Virus record (IMG/VR): IMGVR_UViG_3300042890_001003
Location: 1 to 35,969 of that record
From: a virus
Direction: 5' to 3' (one strand)
Length of the DNA stretch: 35,969 bases
The notes beneath the pieces are model-generated. The model was not told the origin of the DNA. It saw nothing but the letters and a program-made list of their open reading frames with translations, and did no database searches. Shown in pieces: positions 1 to 7,125 of the stretch (positions are counted from its first letter, which is position 1; each line of letters opens with the position of its first letter). The translations under genes and the position numbers were made by a program.

Positions 1-449
1 GGAATCTTTCTGTGGTGTCTAATTACAGCATTCTCTCCTGCATTATATCCTGCTAATGCCAACTTCTTATTACCATCAAAGGTATCCAATAAGAATCTAA
101 GAAACCGTACACCACCATAAATGTTCTCTTTGACGTTGGTACGATCTGATACACCAAACCTTTCTGCAGTAGCAGGCATCAGTTGCATCAATCCTACCGC
201 ACCTTTCTTACTAACAGCTTTGGTTCGATAGGTGCTTTCAGTTTTGATTACAGCACGAACCAGCTTTTCGTCCACCTGATACTTCAATGAAGCATTATGG
301 ATATAACGGTCAATGTCTTTAGGAGTAATCTTCGGCTTAGTTGTAACCATTTGGTATGAATGATTAACGAACTTGGCAGTTCCTGTACTTGTATAGATTT
401 GAGTACTAGGAGCCATCATTGATGATACTATCAGAATGGTCTTAATCAT
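1..449 (-). CDS. Lytic transglycosylase (SLT family), 3' end outside window
   Basis: Soluble lytic transglycosylase-like enzyme expected to cleave the glycan strand of peptidoglycan. Reading from the ATG at 449, 149 codons are visible before the window ends, so the C-terminus is missing. A weakly hydrophobic N-terminus (residues 4-14) could be an export signal. The SLT hallmarks are in order: the catalytic Glu in KTES (about E71), the GAVGLMQLMPATA block (83-95), and AGYNAGENAV (133-142). The start overlaps the stop of the upstream gene as ATGA, indicating translational coupling. It could be a virion-associated or lysis-phase muralytic enzyme; the sequence does not decide which. Family assignment is firm. 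Confidence 0.9.
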   Translation of the reverse strand, partial: MIKTILIVSSMMAPSTQIYTSTGTAKFVNHSYQMVTTKPKITPKDIDRYIHNASLKYQVDEKLVRAVIKTESTYRTKAVSKKGAVGLMQLMPATAERFGVSDRTNVKENIYGGVRFLRFLLDTFDGNKKLALAGYNAGENAVIRHHRKI

Positions 450-667
450 TTCTTTGCCTTCTTAGGTTTGCCTTTAGGGCATTGCTCGGTAAGTTTAACA
501 TACTTCATGGGAGAGCATTTCTTATGAGTCTTGAAGAACTTCTTTTGACTAGCAATACTATCAAGGTATTGCTTTGTGTAACATTGTTCCATAAGATTAA
601 CGATGTTGATGCAATTAGCCTTTACGGGTAATGACACCAACATCATGATTAGGATTTTAGTTTTCAC
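446..667 (-). CDS. Small secreted Cys/Lys-rich protein
   Basis: 73 residues, not recognised. The N-terminus (MKTKILIMMLVSLPVKA) looks like a signal peptide with a likely cleavage after KA. The mature part has four cysteines and a lysine-rich tail ending KGKPKKAKK, so it is basic and could form two disulfides in the periplasm. It starts with GTG at 667, inside the last codons of the upstream gene, and its stop overlaps the transglycosylase start. The pairing with a cell-wall enzyme suggests an envelope role, but this is inference. Confidence 0.6.
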   Translation of the reverse strand: MKTKILIMMLVSLPVKANCINIVNLMEQCYTKQYLDSIASQKKFFKTHKKCSPMKYVKLTEQCPKGKPKKAKK

Positions 668-1103
668 TGATTGTCTCGTAGATATGGTAGCAGTAAACTA
701 AATCGATTATTGGTTCGTCATAAATGTATTCAGTAGTAGGAGTTTGTGTACCAATATAGTCGCCCCATTTGTGCCATCTCCAACCTTCATATCTAGGTTG
801 ACTAGATTTAGTGATTTTATGCAATAGCACTACGAATTCACGGTCAGGTGATAACAGTTCAGGAATGACTTCAAGTAAATTTTCAATTCCATCACATACG
901 CCATAATACCATGCAGAATCATTTGTTAGAAATTCAGGATCTCTAATATATGATTTAGAATGCTCGATTGCATGTAACCGAGACGAATAATTGCTTATAT
1001 ATGATTTAGAACGCTCGAGTGCATGTAACTGAAACGAATAATCGCTCAGATAAACGCCTTCTTGTAATTGATGTTCTTGTATAATCGGGTTACTTTTTAA
1101 CAT
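657..1103 (-). CDS. Conserved phage protein with internal 17-residue duplication
   Basis: 148 residues. The C-terminal half (DGIENLLEVIPELL... GWRWHKWGDYIGTQ... YCYHIYE) resembles a small protein family that recurs in phages and prophages, with no known function to my knowledge. Residues 21-37 and 38-54 are a tandem duplication (consensus YSxxLHAxExSKSYI). The start is the ATG at 1103, placed after the conserved leader GAAGAGGAATTATAAA; an in-frame TTG 18 nt upstream would only translate the Shine-Dalgarno region. It is the first gene after an early-type promoter (1152-1179). Confidence 0.75.
   Translation of the reverse strand: MLKSNPIIQEHQLQEGVYLSDYSFQLHALERSKSYISNYSSRLHAIEHSKSYIRDPEFLTNDSAWYYGVCDGIENLLEVIPELLSPDREFVVLLHKITKSSQPRYEGWRWHKWGDYIGTQTPTTEYIYDEPIIDLVYCYHIYETISEN
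942..1043 (-). repeat. Two tandem 51-nt units inside a gene
   Basis: Two adjacent 51-nt units encode YSFQLHALERSKSYI and YSSRLHAIEHSKSYI. The copies differ at several bases, so the duplication is not brand-new, but the frame is preserved. Confidence 0.8.
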
Positions 1104-1151
1104 TTTATAATTCCTCTTCAATTGGTTGACCGAATTGGTTAACTTACGGCT

Positions 1152-1179
1152 ATTATCCTTGATTATACCAAAAGGTCAA
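1152..1179 (-). promoter_or_regulatory. Early-type promoter, copy 1
   Basis: TTGACC, 16-bp spacer, GATAAT on the minus strand, followed by AGCCGTAAGTTAAC and the leader GAAGAGGAATTATAAA before the ATG at 1103. A second TATAAT lies in the spacer. One of twelve similar cassettes in the window. Confidence 0.75.
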
Positions 1180-1188
1180 CATTTATTT

Positions 1189-1296
1189 TCAAATTTTGTT
1201 ATAAGCATTCATTATTAGAAAAACCACAAATACTACACCAATGGTATGTACTACTGTTGATAGTAATTCAAACAAGTTTGGTCCAATATCAATCAT
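1189..1296 (-). CDS. 35-residue membrane peptide
   Basis: Tiny ORF starting MIDIGPNLFELL, with one hydrophobic segment (about residues 9-30, LLSTVVHTIGVVFVVFLIM) and a short polar tail NAYNKI. The start codon overlaps the upstream stop as TAATG, so it would be translated by termination-reinitiation. Function unknown. Support is the coupling plus a clean transmembrane segment; no homologue is recognised. Confidence 0.55.
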   Translation of the reverse strand: MIDIGPNLFELLSTVVHTIGVVFVVFLIMNAYNKI

Positions 1297-2072
1297 TACG
1301 CATTCTCCCAACTGATAGTAATTACAGCATTGTTAGTGTCAAAACGTATTCCAGAACTTGCATATGCTGCCATATCTGGTGACCTACTAGCAATACAGTT
1401 TGCTACATAACCATATTCCGTCAATGTGGTTACCAGAATTCCAGCAATCTTGTTAAAGGTCTGGTCAGATAACCCATCAACTTTGTTAAAAGAAATTGAG
1501 TATTTTCCATTCTTAATAGCATCATTAATCAATACTTGAATTTCTTGAAGAGCTTTGGTGATTTCCGTTTGTTTGATCTTGTTAAGTTCAGTTTCTACTT
1601 CTTTAGTTTTGGCATAAGCCACTGCTGCATGTATCATGATGGGTGGTTCCTCTTTAGGTTTATCAAGTTCAGTTAGAAATTCATTCAAGCTACCATCTTT
1701 GTATACAACATACCATTTCTCATCAACTTCAACGTACAAGTAGTTATATTCTTGACGATCATATCTCAGTCTGTAATGATCGAAAGATTCGTAGATGTTA
1801 GTTTCATTATTTGCTTCTCCACGATCCCTTCCATAATAAACACAAGTTCCTTCTTCAGGATATGCAAATGTATGTAAATATCCATTTGGCTCAATTCTTT
1901 TGTTTAATGAAGATAGATTACCAAGGGAAACTAATTCCTTAGCTAACTCGGGAGTATTATAGAATTGTTTTAACATACTACCATTGTACTCGAGATATCC
2001 ATCCCAGTGGCAATAGATTTGGTGAATGGTTCCATCGGTGTGTTGAACTGCAATAGTAGAATTTGTGCTCAT
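1296..2072 (-). CDS. Conserved phage protein, apparent two-domain fusion
   Basis: 258 residues from the ATG at 2072. The N-terminal half (MSTNSTIAVQHTDGTIHQIYCHWDGYLEYNG, then LGNLSSLNKRIEP and CVYYGRDRGE) belongs to a family common in phages and bacteria. From about residue 145 a helical linker leads to a second module (NDAIKNGKYSISFNK ... LTEYGYVANCIA ... VITISWENA) that resembles another small phage protein family, so the gene looks like a fusion. The conserved leader GAAGAGGATTTATATC sits directly before the chosen start. Functions of both parts are unknown. Confidence 0.75.
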   Translation of the reverse strand: MSTNSTIAVQHTDGTIHQIYCHWDGYLEYNGSMLKQFYNTPELAKELVSLGNLSSLNKRIEPNGYLHTFAYPEEGTCVYYGRDRGEANNETNIYESFDHYRLRYDRQEYNYLYVEVDEKWYVVYKDGSLNEFLTELDKPKEEPPIMIHAAVAYAKTKEVETELNKIKQTEITKALQEIQVLINDAIKNGKYSISFNKVDGLSDQTFNKIAGILVTTLTEYGYVANCIASRSPDMAAYASSGIRFDTNNAVITISWENA

Positions 2073-2109
2073 GATATAAATCCTCTTCAAGTTTTATTAA
2101 GTTACAGCT

Positions 2110-2138
2110 ATTGTCCTATACTATTAGGAATGGGTCAA
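2110..2138 (-). promoter_or_regulatory. Early-type promoter, copy 2
   Basis: TTGACC, 17-bp spacer, GACAAT, then AGCTGTAACTTAATAAAACTTGAAGAGG leading to the ATG at 2072 (shown in part). Same cassette as copy 1 with GACAAT as the -10. Confidence 0.75.
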
Positions 2139-2156
2139 CACTAATTTCTTTTATAA

Positions 2157-2351
2157 TTATAACACCTCACATTTCATAGAATAGCCAAGTAATCCATCTT
2201 CCAGTTCTTTTTGGATTTCAGGAGTATGTTGTTCAATATAAAACTCACATTCCGCATAAGTATCGAATGTCATCACGGTAACTTCAGGAGTCCCATGTGA
2301 AATCTGATCAGCAGTAAAGTACATCAGCATTGTTAAAATTGCACCAGTCAT
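2157..2351 (-). CDS. Small protein with hydrophobic N-terminus
   Basis: 64 residues, not recognised. Residues 1-12 (MTGAILTMLMYF) are hydrophobic and may be a membrane anchor or signal; the rest is acidic (YAECEFYIEQHTPEIQKELEDGL) with two cysteines. Start ATG is preceded by GAAGAGGAATTATAGAA. It is a single-gene unit behind its own early-type promoter at 2388-2415. Confidence 0.65.
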   Translation of the reverse strand: MTGAILTMLMYFTADQISHGTPEVTVMTFDTYAECEFYIEQHTPEIQKELEDGLLGYSMKCEVL

Positions 2352-2387
2352 TTCTATAATTCCTCTTCAATTGATTAACTTACGGCT

Positions 2388-2415
2388 ATTATCCTTGGTT
2401 CTATATAAATGTCAA
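2388..2415 (-). promoter_or_regulatory. Early-type promoter, copy 3
   Basis: TTGACA, 16-bp spacer, GATAAT, followed by AGCCGTAAGTTAATC and the standard leader for the gene at 2157-2351. Confidence 0.75.
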
Positions 2416-2486
2416 CAGGGATATGAAAATATATTTTAGAATGCTTTATAGGTTCTTATTGGTCCCCTTTAGCAAACCTTACGACC

Positions 2487-2515
2487 ATTATCCAGCATAA
2501 ACAGAGATAGGGCAA
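2487..2515 (-). promoter_or_regulatory. Degenerate early-type promoter, copy 4
   Basis: TTGCCC, 17-bp spacer, GATAAT, then GGTCGTAAGG, a weaker match to the cassette. It points left, yet no start codon follows before copy 3, so it looks orphaned. The plus-strand HNH-like gene starts seven bases beyond its -35. Confidence 0.5.
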
Positions 2516-2521
2516 CATTAT

Positions 2522-2854
2522 ATGAAAGAAATTTCTACATTATATTCTCAACTGAAATCTTCAGCAAAATCCAGAGGCATAGAATTCTCCATTACGAAGA
2601 CGGATTTGCACGATTTATCGTTTCCTATGACTTGCCCAGTACTAGGCATTAGACTTGATTGGAATAGAGGAACTGCAGGGGATAATAGTTATTCTGTGGA
2701 CCGAATTGATAGCTCTGTTGGATACGTACCAGGGAATTTGGTAGTGATATCTAACAGAGCCAACATTCTTAAAAGAGATGCAACTCTGAGAGAATTGCAG
2801 TTGTTAGCAGAGTTTTATACTGAGTTAAGTGAATCAGTTAGAGTACGAGTTTAG
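2522..2854 (+). CDS. Putative HNH-like endonuclease
   Basis: 110 residues. The core (CPVLGIRLDWNRGTAGDNS, then SVDRIDSSVGYVPGNLVVISNRAN and KRDATLRELQLLAEFY) matches a family of small phage HNH-type nucleases. Conserved Cys, Asp-Arg-Ile-Asp and the GNLVVIS-N strand-helix pair are visible; a classic HNH histidine pair is not, so activity is uncertain. It is one of only two plus-strand genes here and overlaps the 3' end of the convergent neighbour by 21 bp. It sits against an orphan promoter, consistent with a mobile insertion. Confidence 0.7.
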   Translation: MKEISTLYSQLKSSAKSRGIEFSITKTDLHDLSFPMTCPVLGIRLDWNRGTAGDNSYSVDRIDSSVGYVPGNLVVISNRANILKRDATLRELQLLAEFYTELSESVRVRV

Positions 2855-3061
2855 GGCTTGCTGTTCAGCATCAAGCCAGTTTTGTTTTTCGTCATGTGAC
2901 CCATTCAGCCACAAATAATAAGCAATCTCGGATACTAGTTTATGATGTTCTTCTATCTTCACTAATCCAGGACGCTTCCGGTACTCATTGCTAATTATAG
3001 GATATTCCATAACACGACCATTATCAAACATTTTAAGCCAATTTTCGACTAGGGTTATCAT
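2834..3061 (-). CDS. DUF2934-like small protein
   Basis: 75 residues. The C-terminal part (IAYYLWLNGSHDEKQNWLDAEQQAL) matches the pattern of DUF2934, a short helical module of unknown function. Its ATG overlaps the stop of the preceding 296-residue gene as ATGA. The convergent HNH-like gene overlaps its last codons, so the true C-terminus may have been altered by that insertion. Confidence 0.65.
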   Translation of the reverse strand: MITLVENWLKMFDNGRVMEYPIISNEYRKRPGLVKIEEHHKLVSEIAYYLWLNGSHDEKQNWLDAEQQALNSYSN

Positions 3062-3948
3062 TTTCTTTTAGACAATTCATTATTCAAGTGTTCAAGTTCT
3101 TTAGTTATACTGTGAATCTCAGACTCGAGATTAGCTTTAGTATTACGTTGAGCTTTTTCCCAATTGGGATCCTCTTTTCCTATAACAACAATATCACGAC
3201 TCCCTGTTTTCCGTATATTAAGAGTTATTGATTTTGGCAAGTCTTTCAAACGAGATTCTAAATTAGACTTTTCTTGTTCAGTGACTTTGATTCTAGCTTT
3301 CAATCCATCCAATGATACTTCTAAATTCTTATAGTTCACTCCAGAACAAGACTGAGTTTGGTATCCTACTCCTGGACGAGTAAATCCATGATGAGTCATG
3401 AGACCAGTCTTATCAATAGCAATATCACGCAAACACCATCCACAGGTTCCTCTGACTTGATTAGGATTAACTGGTTTGATAGCAACAGAAGGAGCTCTAC
3501 CTTTAGTAGCATTAGTTTTCAAATGATCCATTATATCTTTCAATGGTGCATATTCAGAAGCAATTCTAATAGCATATCCAATCAATTCTGATTTGTCTGC
3601 TAATTTAGAATATTTCTTGATAATGCCATCCATATTTCTAAAACCTTTGTCTTTGTAATAGATATCTTCCTCTTCTGTGGCATAAGGAGAAGCATCTCTA
3701 GCTTCACGAGACTGGTTGAGAAAAGGATCTCGGTAATGCTTTTCCCAAGTAGCTTCACAAGAATTATTGAAAATGGTTTTCAGATTATCCAATTCTGCTT
3801 TACGAATGCTTCCTTGATCCATAGCATCACGAAGGGTAATTAATGCAGTGTCAAATTTATCCTTATTCTTTGGAGTCAAAGAATCCAAAGTCAATGTGAA
3901 GTTGGGAATTTGAGGCGATTCTGTTAGATATTCGTAAAATGTTTTCAT
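3058..3948 (-). CDS. Candidate packaged head protein with zinc-binding motif
   Basis: 296 residues. The N-terminus MKTFYEYLTE closely resembles the T4 capsid-targeting sequence MKTYQEFIAE, and LTE|S fits the T4 prohead protease rule (L/I-x-E). A central CGWC (169-172), HH (186-187) and C201 could bind zinc; GLMTHHGFTRPGVGYQTQSC is a motif I have seen in uncharacterised phage and bacterial proteins. The C-terminal 90 residues are a predicted coiled coil. It may be an internal head protein ejected with the DNA, but that is inference. An extended -10 promoter lies upstream at 3992-3997. Confidence 0.65.
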   Translation of the reverse strand: MKTFYEYLTESPQIPNFTLTLDSLTPKNKDKFDTALITLRDAMDQGSIRKAELDNLKTIFNNSCEATWEKHYRDPFLNQSREARDASPYATEEEDIYYKDKGFRNMDGIIKKYSKLADKSELIGYAIRIASEYAPLKDIMDHLKTNATKGRAPSVAIKPVNPNQVRGTCGWCLRDIAIDKTGLMTHHGFTRPGVGYQTQSCSGVNYKNLEVSLDGLKARIKVTEQEKSNLESRLKDLPKSITLNIRKTGSRDIVVIGKEDPNWEKAQRNTKANLESEIHSITKELEHLNNELSKRK

Positions 3949-3978
3949 TGATTATTCTTAGTAAAGTGTTGTAGTAAG

Positions 3979-4014
3979 TTATTATGGTCCTATTATATCA
4001 CAGAACCATAATAA
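3979..4014 (-). promoter_or_regulatory. Extended -10 promoter inside a 10-bp inverted repeat
   Basis: On the minus strand TGATATAAT (an extended -10, TATAAT at 3997-3992) lies between perfect arms TTATTATGGT and ACCATAATAA (4014-4005 and 3988-3979). No good -35 is seen. The dyad could be an operator or an RNA hairpin at the 5' end of the 296-residue gene's transcript. Confidence 0.5.
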
Positions 4015-4027
4015 AGTATACTTTTTT

Positions 4028-4231
4028 CTACCCAAGTTTAGCATTACGATTAGCTAACTCAGCCTCGATATCCTGCTTCATCTGGAACTGTACTGTACCA
4101 GGAATAGCATTGGCAAGAAACGCTAGATGAGTAGTAAGCACATTAATATCTACTTTAGTCATATCGTCACCAATCTTGGCAACGTCAGCAGATCCATCTT
4201 CCATTAATGAGTATTCTTTAAATGACAACAT
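4028..4231 (-). CDS. Small candidate internal head protein
   Basis: 67 residues. The N-terminus MLSFKEYSLMEDG fits the capsid-targeting pattern (FKEY followed by LME as a possible protease site). The remainder is a short helical domain (VLTTHLAFLANAIPGTVQFQMKQDIEAELANR). Start has the Shine-Dalgarno AAGGA, and a late-promoter-like AATAAATA lies 22 bp upstream, as expected for a virion protein. Not otherwise recognised. Confidence 0.6.
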   Translation of the reverse strand: MLSFKEYSLMEDGSADVAKIGDDMTKVDINVLTTHLAFLANAIPGTVQFQMKQDIEAELANRNAKLG

Positions 4232-4252
4232 TGTTATTCCTTGAAATAAACA

Positions 4253-4260
4253 TATTTATT
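4253..4260 (-). promoter_or_regulatory. Late-type promoter element AATAAATA
   Basis: One mismatch from the T4 late consensus TATAAATA. Predicted start about 15 nt before the ATG of the 67-residue protein. The same TAATAAATAT string precedes the structural gene at 33184. Confidence 0.45.
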
Positions 4261-4261
4261 A

Positions 4262-4867
4262 TTAAAGTACTTTCAATGCTTTATGCCAGATTTCTTGGCG
4301 TTCGGGAAGTCCTGTAGTGCCACCATTAATCTTCTTAGTCAATGTGACGAAATCACCTTTATCAGCAACTGTATTCAAATTATGAGTATTCCAGAAGTAG
4401 CAAGCAGACTCAATTGCTCCATTAATAGTTTCACAGTAGGCTACGGCTTCATCAATGGCCATATCAATACTCGAAGCAAACTTTGTGTAGTTTTCTTTAC
4501 CCGTTAACTGAATTGCTCCTCTACCACAATACAAGAATCCTTCTCCAGAATCCTCAGTACCATTACCCATTCTATCTGCATACACTTTATTAGCAATCTT
4601 TTCAGGATTACGATGATAGGCTTTAGCTTCTGTTAAAGTAGGGAATCGTTTTGGCCATACTTTACAGAGTCCTTCTGCACTATAATTGAGGTTTTCTTTG
4701 AGGGTATTGAAGCTACCAGATTCATGACCAGTCTGAGCAAGAAATGCTGCTAGACGTTCTTTGGTGGTAATCTGATATTTGGGAAGAATGATATTAAGTG
4801 CTTTGGTTGTATCATTTGGGTTTTTACAAGCTGGGAAGATTTGTTTGAACTTGTCTACTGTTATCAT
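4262..4867 (-). CDS. GH19 chitinase-like endolysin
   Basis: 201 residues from the ATG at 4867, which has AGGAG six bases upstream; an in-frame ATG 18 nt earlier lies inside the previous gene and lacks a ribosome site. GH19 features are visible: FLAQTGHESGSF with the likely general-acid Glu (E49), LNYSAEGL, YADRMGNG, and FLYCGRGAIQLTGKENY. Family members in phages cut peptidoglycan for host lysis. No signal peptide is seen, so a holin or similar release is expected. Confidence 0.93.
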   Translation of the reverse strand: MITVDKFKQIFPACKNPNDTTKALNIILPKYQITTKERLAAFLAQTGHESGSFNTLKENLNYSAEGLCKVWPKRFPTLTEAKAYHRNPEKIANKVYADRMGNGTEDSGEGFLYCGRGAIQLTGKENYTKFASSIDMAIDEAVAYCETINGAIESACYFWNTHNLNTVADKGDFVTLTKKINGGTTGLPERQEIWHKALKVL

Positions 4868-4875
4868 GTTGTCTC

Positions 4876-5436
4876 CTAATTCCATAAATTTCTAAAATAT
4901 TTTCCAAAAAGTCTTAGTCCATTGTTTACTCGTTCTTGCATGAACTCGTATGCTTCTGAGTCGTTGAACTGTATTAGTACCATATGCTCCCAATCATCAT
5001 TTACAATGTGTTCAAATGCCCATATCATCTCATCGATGACATAATCCCACCGTTTAAAGTAGAACTCATCAGTATCATAAGGTTCTTTGACTCTAGGAGC
5101 ATTCATAGATTTGATACTATCAGGTACGTCTGAATCATCAACATTAGGAGCACCATGAAGGTTCACTTTGAATTTCTTTAGCATCTTGAGAATGATAGGG
5201 GCCAGAGTATGATCCATACTCCAGGTATCCCAATCATCTATGTGAATTACTTCAGTTGGTTTTCTTAATGGATTATTTTCATATGCCCAATTGAGGAAAT
5301 CATTTACCCAAGTATTTGCTAATTTTTCTCCTAGCTCCCAACATTCGTCTTCGGTCCAACCAACGTGCTGTAAAAGGTCTGCTAGTTGATAAGGACCAAA
5401 CCACCAATTTTTAGGTTTCCCTAGATACACTTTCAT
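4876..5436 (-). CDS. Conserved phage protein (WWFGPYQLADLL family)
   Basis: 186 residues. It carries the strings KPKNWWFGPYQLADLL, DDWDTWSMDHTLAPIILKMLK and WDYVIDEMIWAFEHI, which I recognise from a conserved, uncharacterised family in T4-like and marine phages. Tryptophan-rich and acidic. The ATG follows the TAA of the metallophosphoesterase gene directly, so the two are co-translated. Function unknown. Confidence 0.8.
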   Translation of the reverse strand: MKVYLGKPKNWWFGPYQLADLLQHVGWTEDECWELGEKLANTWVNDFLNWAYENNPLRKPTEVIHIDDWDTWSMDHTLAPIILKMLKKFKVNLHGAPNVDDSDVPDSIKSMNAPRVKEPYDTDEFYFKRWDYVIDEMIWAFEHIVNDDWEHMVLIQFNDSEAYEFMQERVNNGLRLFGKYFRNLWN

Positions 5437-6228
5437 TTATACCTCAATTGTTTTAGGTTTGTAATTGATAGCAGTATCCTCGTACCCAAGATATCCTCTA
5501 GGATTACATACTAGTCTCGTATCACCAAGATAATGATCAAACGGGTCATGAGTGTGGCCAGAAATCCATGCTTTGATTTGTGGATGTCCTAATATGAAAT
5601 AATCAAGATCAGAATGGTATGCCATATTTCTTATATTATTATCATTAAATGAACACGATTGTCCTTGAGAAAATCTTTCGCTAAGATTTTTAAAACTAGG
5701 AGAATGATGAGTGACCATAACGACTTTATGGAATGCTGGTACTGTTTTGTTGAAGTATTCCATAGTATTGTAATGCAATTCTACCGATTTACCTGCAGTA
5801 AACAATTTACCATCATAGTCAATGCATATATAGTCGTTCATCATCCTAGCAATAGTTTTCATTGCATAAGAATCATGATTAAAGTTCGTCCAAAGTGTGC
5901 CCCCAATAAAAGCAGTATCGCCGATAGCAATACTACTATTATCCAGGAGATGAATATTCTTGAGGATATGGAACTTTTCTTTAAAAATTGTGGTCGCATC
6001 CAGAATATCTCCATGATAGTGTTCATGATTACCCATAACATAGACAACATCATCATAGTTTTGAGATGCCATCTCAAAGAACTCTTTTATACTAGTATAA
6101 GACTCTTTTCCTAATTGCTCAAGTACACAAATATCACCGGCAAGAACGAGAACATCAGCACCATTCTCGTTCACTGGTTCATAGAAACCAAATTCAAGAT
6201 GGACATCACTCATGACGTCTATTTTCAC
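5437..6228 (-). CDS. Calcineurin-like metallophosphoesterase
   Basis: 263 residues. All metal-binding blocks of the family are present in order: DVMSDVHLE (D-x-H), VLAGDI, VMGNHEHYHGD, VMVTHHSPS and WISGHTHDP. Such enzymes hydrolyse phosphomono- or diesters with a di-metal centre; the substrate here is unknown. It starts with GTG at 6228, supported by GAGGA eight bases upstream and by TAGTG overlap with the previous gene. Confidence 0.9.
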   Translation of the reverse strand: MKIDVMSDVHLEFGFYEPVNENGADVLVLAGDICVLEQLGKESYTSIKEFFEMASQNYDDVVYVMGNHEHYHGDILDATTIFKEKFHILKNIHLLDNSSIAIGDTAFIGGTLWTNFNHDSYAMKTIARMMNDYICIDYDGKLFTAGKSVELHYNTMEYFNKTVPAFHKVVMVTHHSPSFKNLSERFSQGQSCSFNDNNIRNMAYHSDLDYFILGHPQIKAWISGHTHDPFDHYLGDTRLVCNPRGYLGYEDTAINYKPKTIEV

Positions 6229-6455
6229 TATAATTCCTCTATTGTAGTAATGACTCGAAGATTACCAGCACGGATAACTTCACAGTCATCAAAGTCAATC
6301 CACCGACCCGCAGTGTGTTCGACTAATTTAAAACCTGAATTGTCATCATCTTTAAGTACCCAAAATTCCTCATCAATCTTACCAGCATACCAATAGGTTC
6401 TCATGTTGGCTTTAATGATTTTAACTTTTATTGCTGTCATTACTACTTCACACAT
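6228..6455 (-). CDS. Small hypothetical protein
   Basis: 75 residues, not recognised. A beta-rich pattern (KVKIIKANMRTYWYAGKIDE, FWVLKDDDNSGFKLVE, GRWIDFDDCEVI) suggests a small barrel, with WYAG...FWVL typical of SH3-like folds. An internal ATG (residue 6) is an alternative start, but the first ATG has AGGAT at good spacing. Its stop overlaps the phosphoesterase GTG. Confidence 0.65.
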   Translation of the reverse strand: MCEVVMTAIKVKIIKANMRTYWYAGKIDEEFWVLKDDDNSGFKLVEHTAGRWIDFDDCEVIRAGNLRVITTIEEL

Positions 6456-6464
6456 AATCTAATC

Positions 6465-6698
6465 CTATTCAATAATTGCGGCTATTTCATCTTCATGAAC
6501 AACATACAACTCACCAGATATCCATTTAGCTTTCTTCCAATTGAGGATAAGAATATTGCCTAATTCTACTAGGGTAACATCATCACCAAGATTCATTGCT
6601 TTTGCTCTAATATTATCATCAGACTCTACACCTTGAATCAATCCAGTGTATTCTGGTTTCTGTTTTAACACTAATACGTTTTTGCCTAATACCTGCAT
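6465..6698 (-). CDS. GroES-like co-chaperonin, shortened
   Basis: 77 residues, against 97 for GroES and 111 for T4 gp31. The framework matches Cpn10: KNVLVLKQKP at the start, TGLIQ in place of the mobile-loop GGIVL, LGDDVTL, ILILNWKKAKWISGELYVV and the ending HEDEIAAIIE (GroES: SESDILAIVE). The mobile loop and roof region are reduced. If functional it would redirect the host GroEL toward phage proteins such as the capsid. Homology is inferred by eye and not certain. Confidence 0.6.
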   Translation of the reverse strand: MQVLGKNVLVLKQKPEYTGLIQGVESDDNIRAKAMNLGDDVTLVELGNILILNWKKAKWISGELYVVHEDEIAAIIE

Positions 6699-6709
6699 TT
6701 TATTCCTTA

Positions 6710-6970
6710 TTATTTATAATCATTGAATGAACCAGTTAACAAATTCATTCGAAACTCCTCGATCATCCAAAGAGCAGTTTTAGCATCGACACCATTCGAT
6801 ACAGTCAAAAGCAATCCTTCTTTGGTGTAAGCAAGAGTAAGAGCCAAATCTATTTCGTCTCTAATCTCGTTCATTTGTTCGTAATACTCATCATCAAGTT
6901 GCTTTTGGAATTCAGCATCAGATGGTTTTTCTTTTTCCTTCTTACTTACTAGTTGGATCAAATCGCTCAT
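6710..6970 (-). CDS. Small hypothetical protein, helical
   Basis: 86 residues, not recognised. The first half is charged and helical (SKKEKEKPSDAEFQKQLDDEYYEQMNEI is shown only in outline), the second (LALTLAYTKEGLLLTV, TALWMIEEFRMNLL) looks like a compact helix-strand unit. The ATG overlaps the stop of the preceding Cys-rich gene. Function unknown. Confidence 0.65.
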   Translation of the reverse strand: MSDLIQLVSKKEKEKPSDAEFQKQLDDEYYEQMNEIRDEIDLALTLAYTKEGLLLTVSNGVDAKTALWMIEEFRMNLLTGSFNDYK

Positions 6971-7125
6971 TTCAGTTCCTTAGCATTTTGTTGTTTACAA
7001 TGACCAATACATTTTGGTGCTGTCTTACCAAAAGCACAACACCAATCATTATACTTTATCAATCTAGAATCTTTAGGGTGTCCTGCAACATGATGGAATT
7101 TACATCCTTTGCAATGCTTTGTCAT
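6967..7125 (-). CDS. 52-residue Cys/His-rich protein
   Basis: MTKHCKGCKFHH..., then WCCAFGKTAPKCIGHCKQ. Six cysteines and several histidines in 52 residues (CxxC, CC, CxxxC) suggest one zinc site. ATGA overlaps join it to both neighbours, so it is part of a coupled operon. Function unknown. Confidence 0.7.
   Translation of the reverse strand: MTKHCKGCKFHHVAGHPKDSRLIKYNDWCCAFGKTAPKCIGHCKQQNAKELK

Noticed and set aside
1086-1121. Conserved N-terminal peptide MKRNYK on several proteins (also 13664, 21050, 22132)
   Set aside because: It is the Shine-Dalgarno leader GAAGAGGAATTATAAA read from an in-frame TTG. The ATG right after it is the start.
5659-6114. Plus-strand 151-codon ORF
   Set aside because: Antisense shadow of the metallophosphoesterase; no family features and no ribosome site.
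6711-6718. TATAAATA before the GroES-like gene as a late promoter
   Set aside because: It lies in the last codons and stop of the upstream gene, and a start there would leave only about seven bases before the ATG, with the ribosome site cut off.
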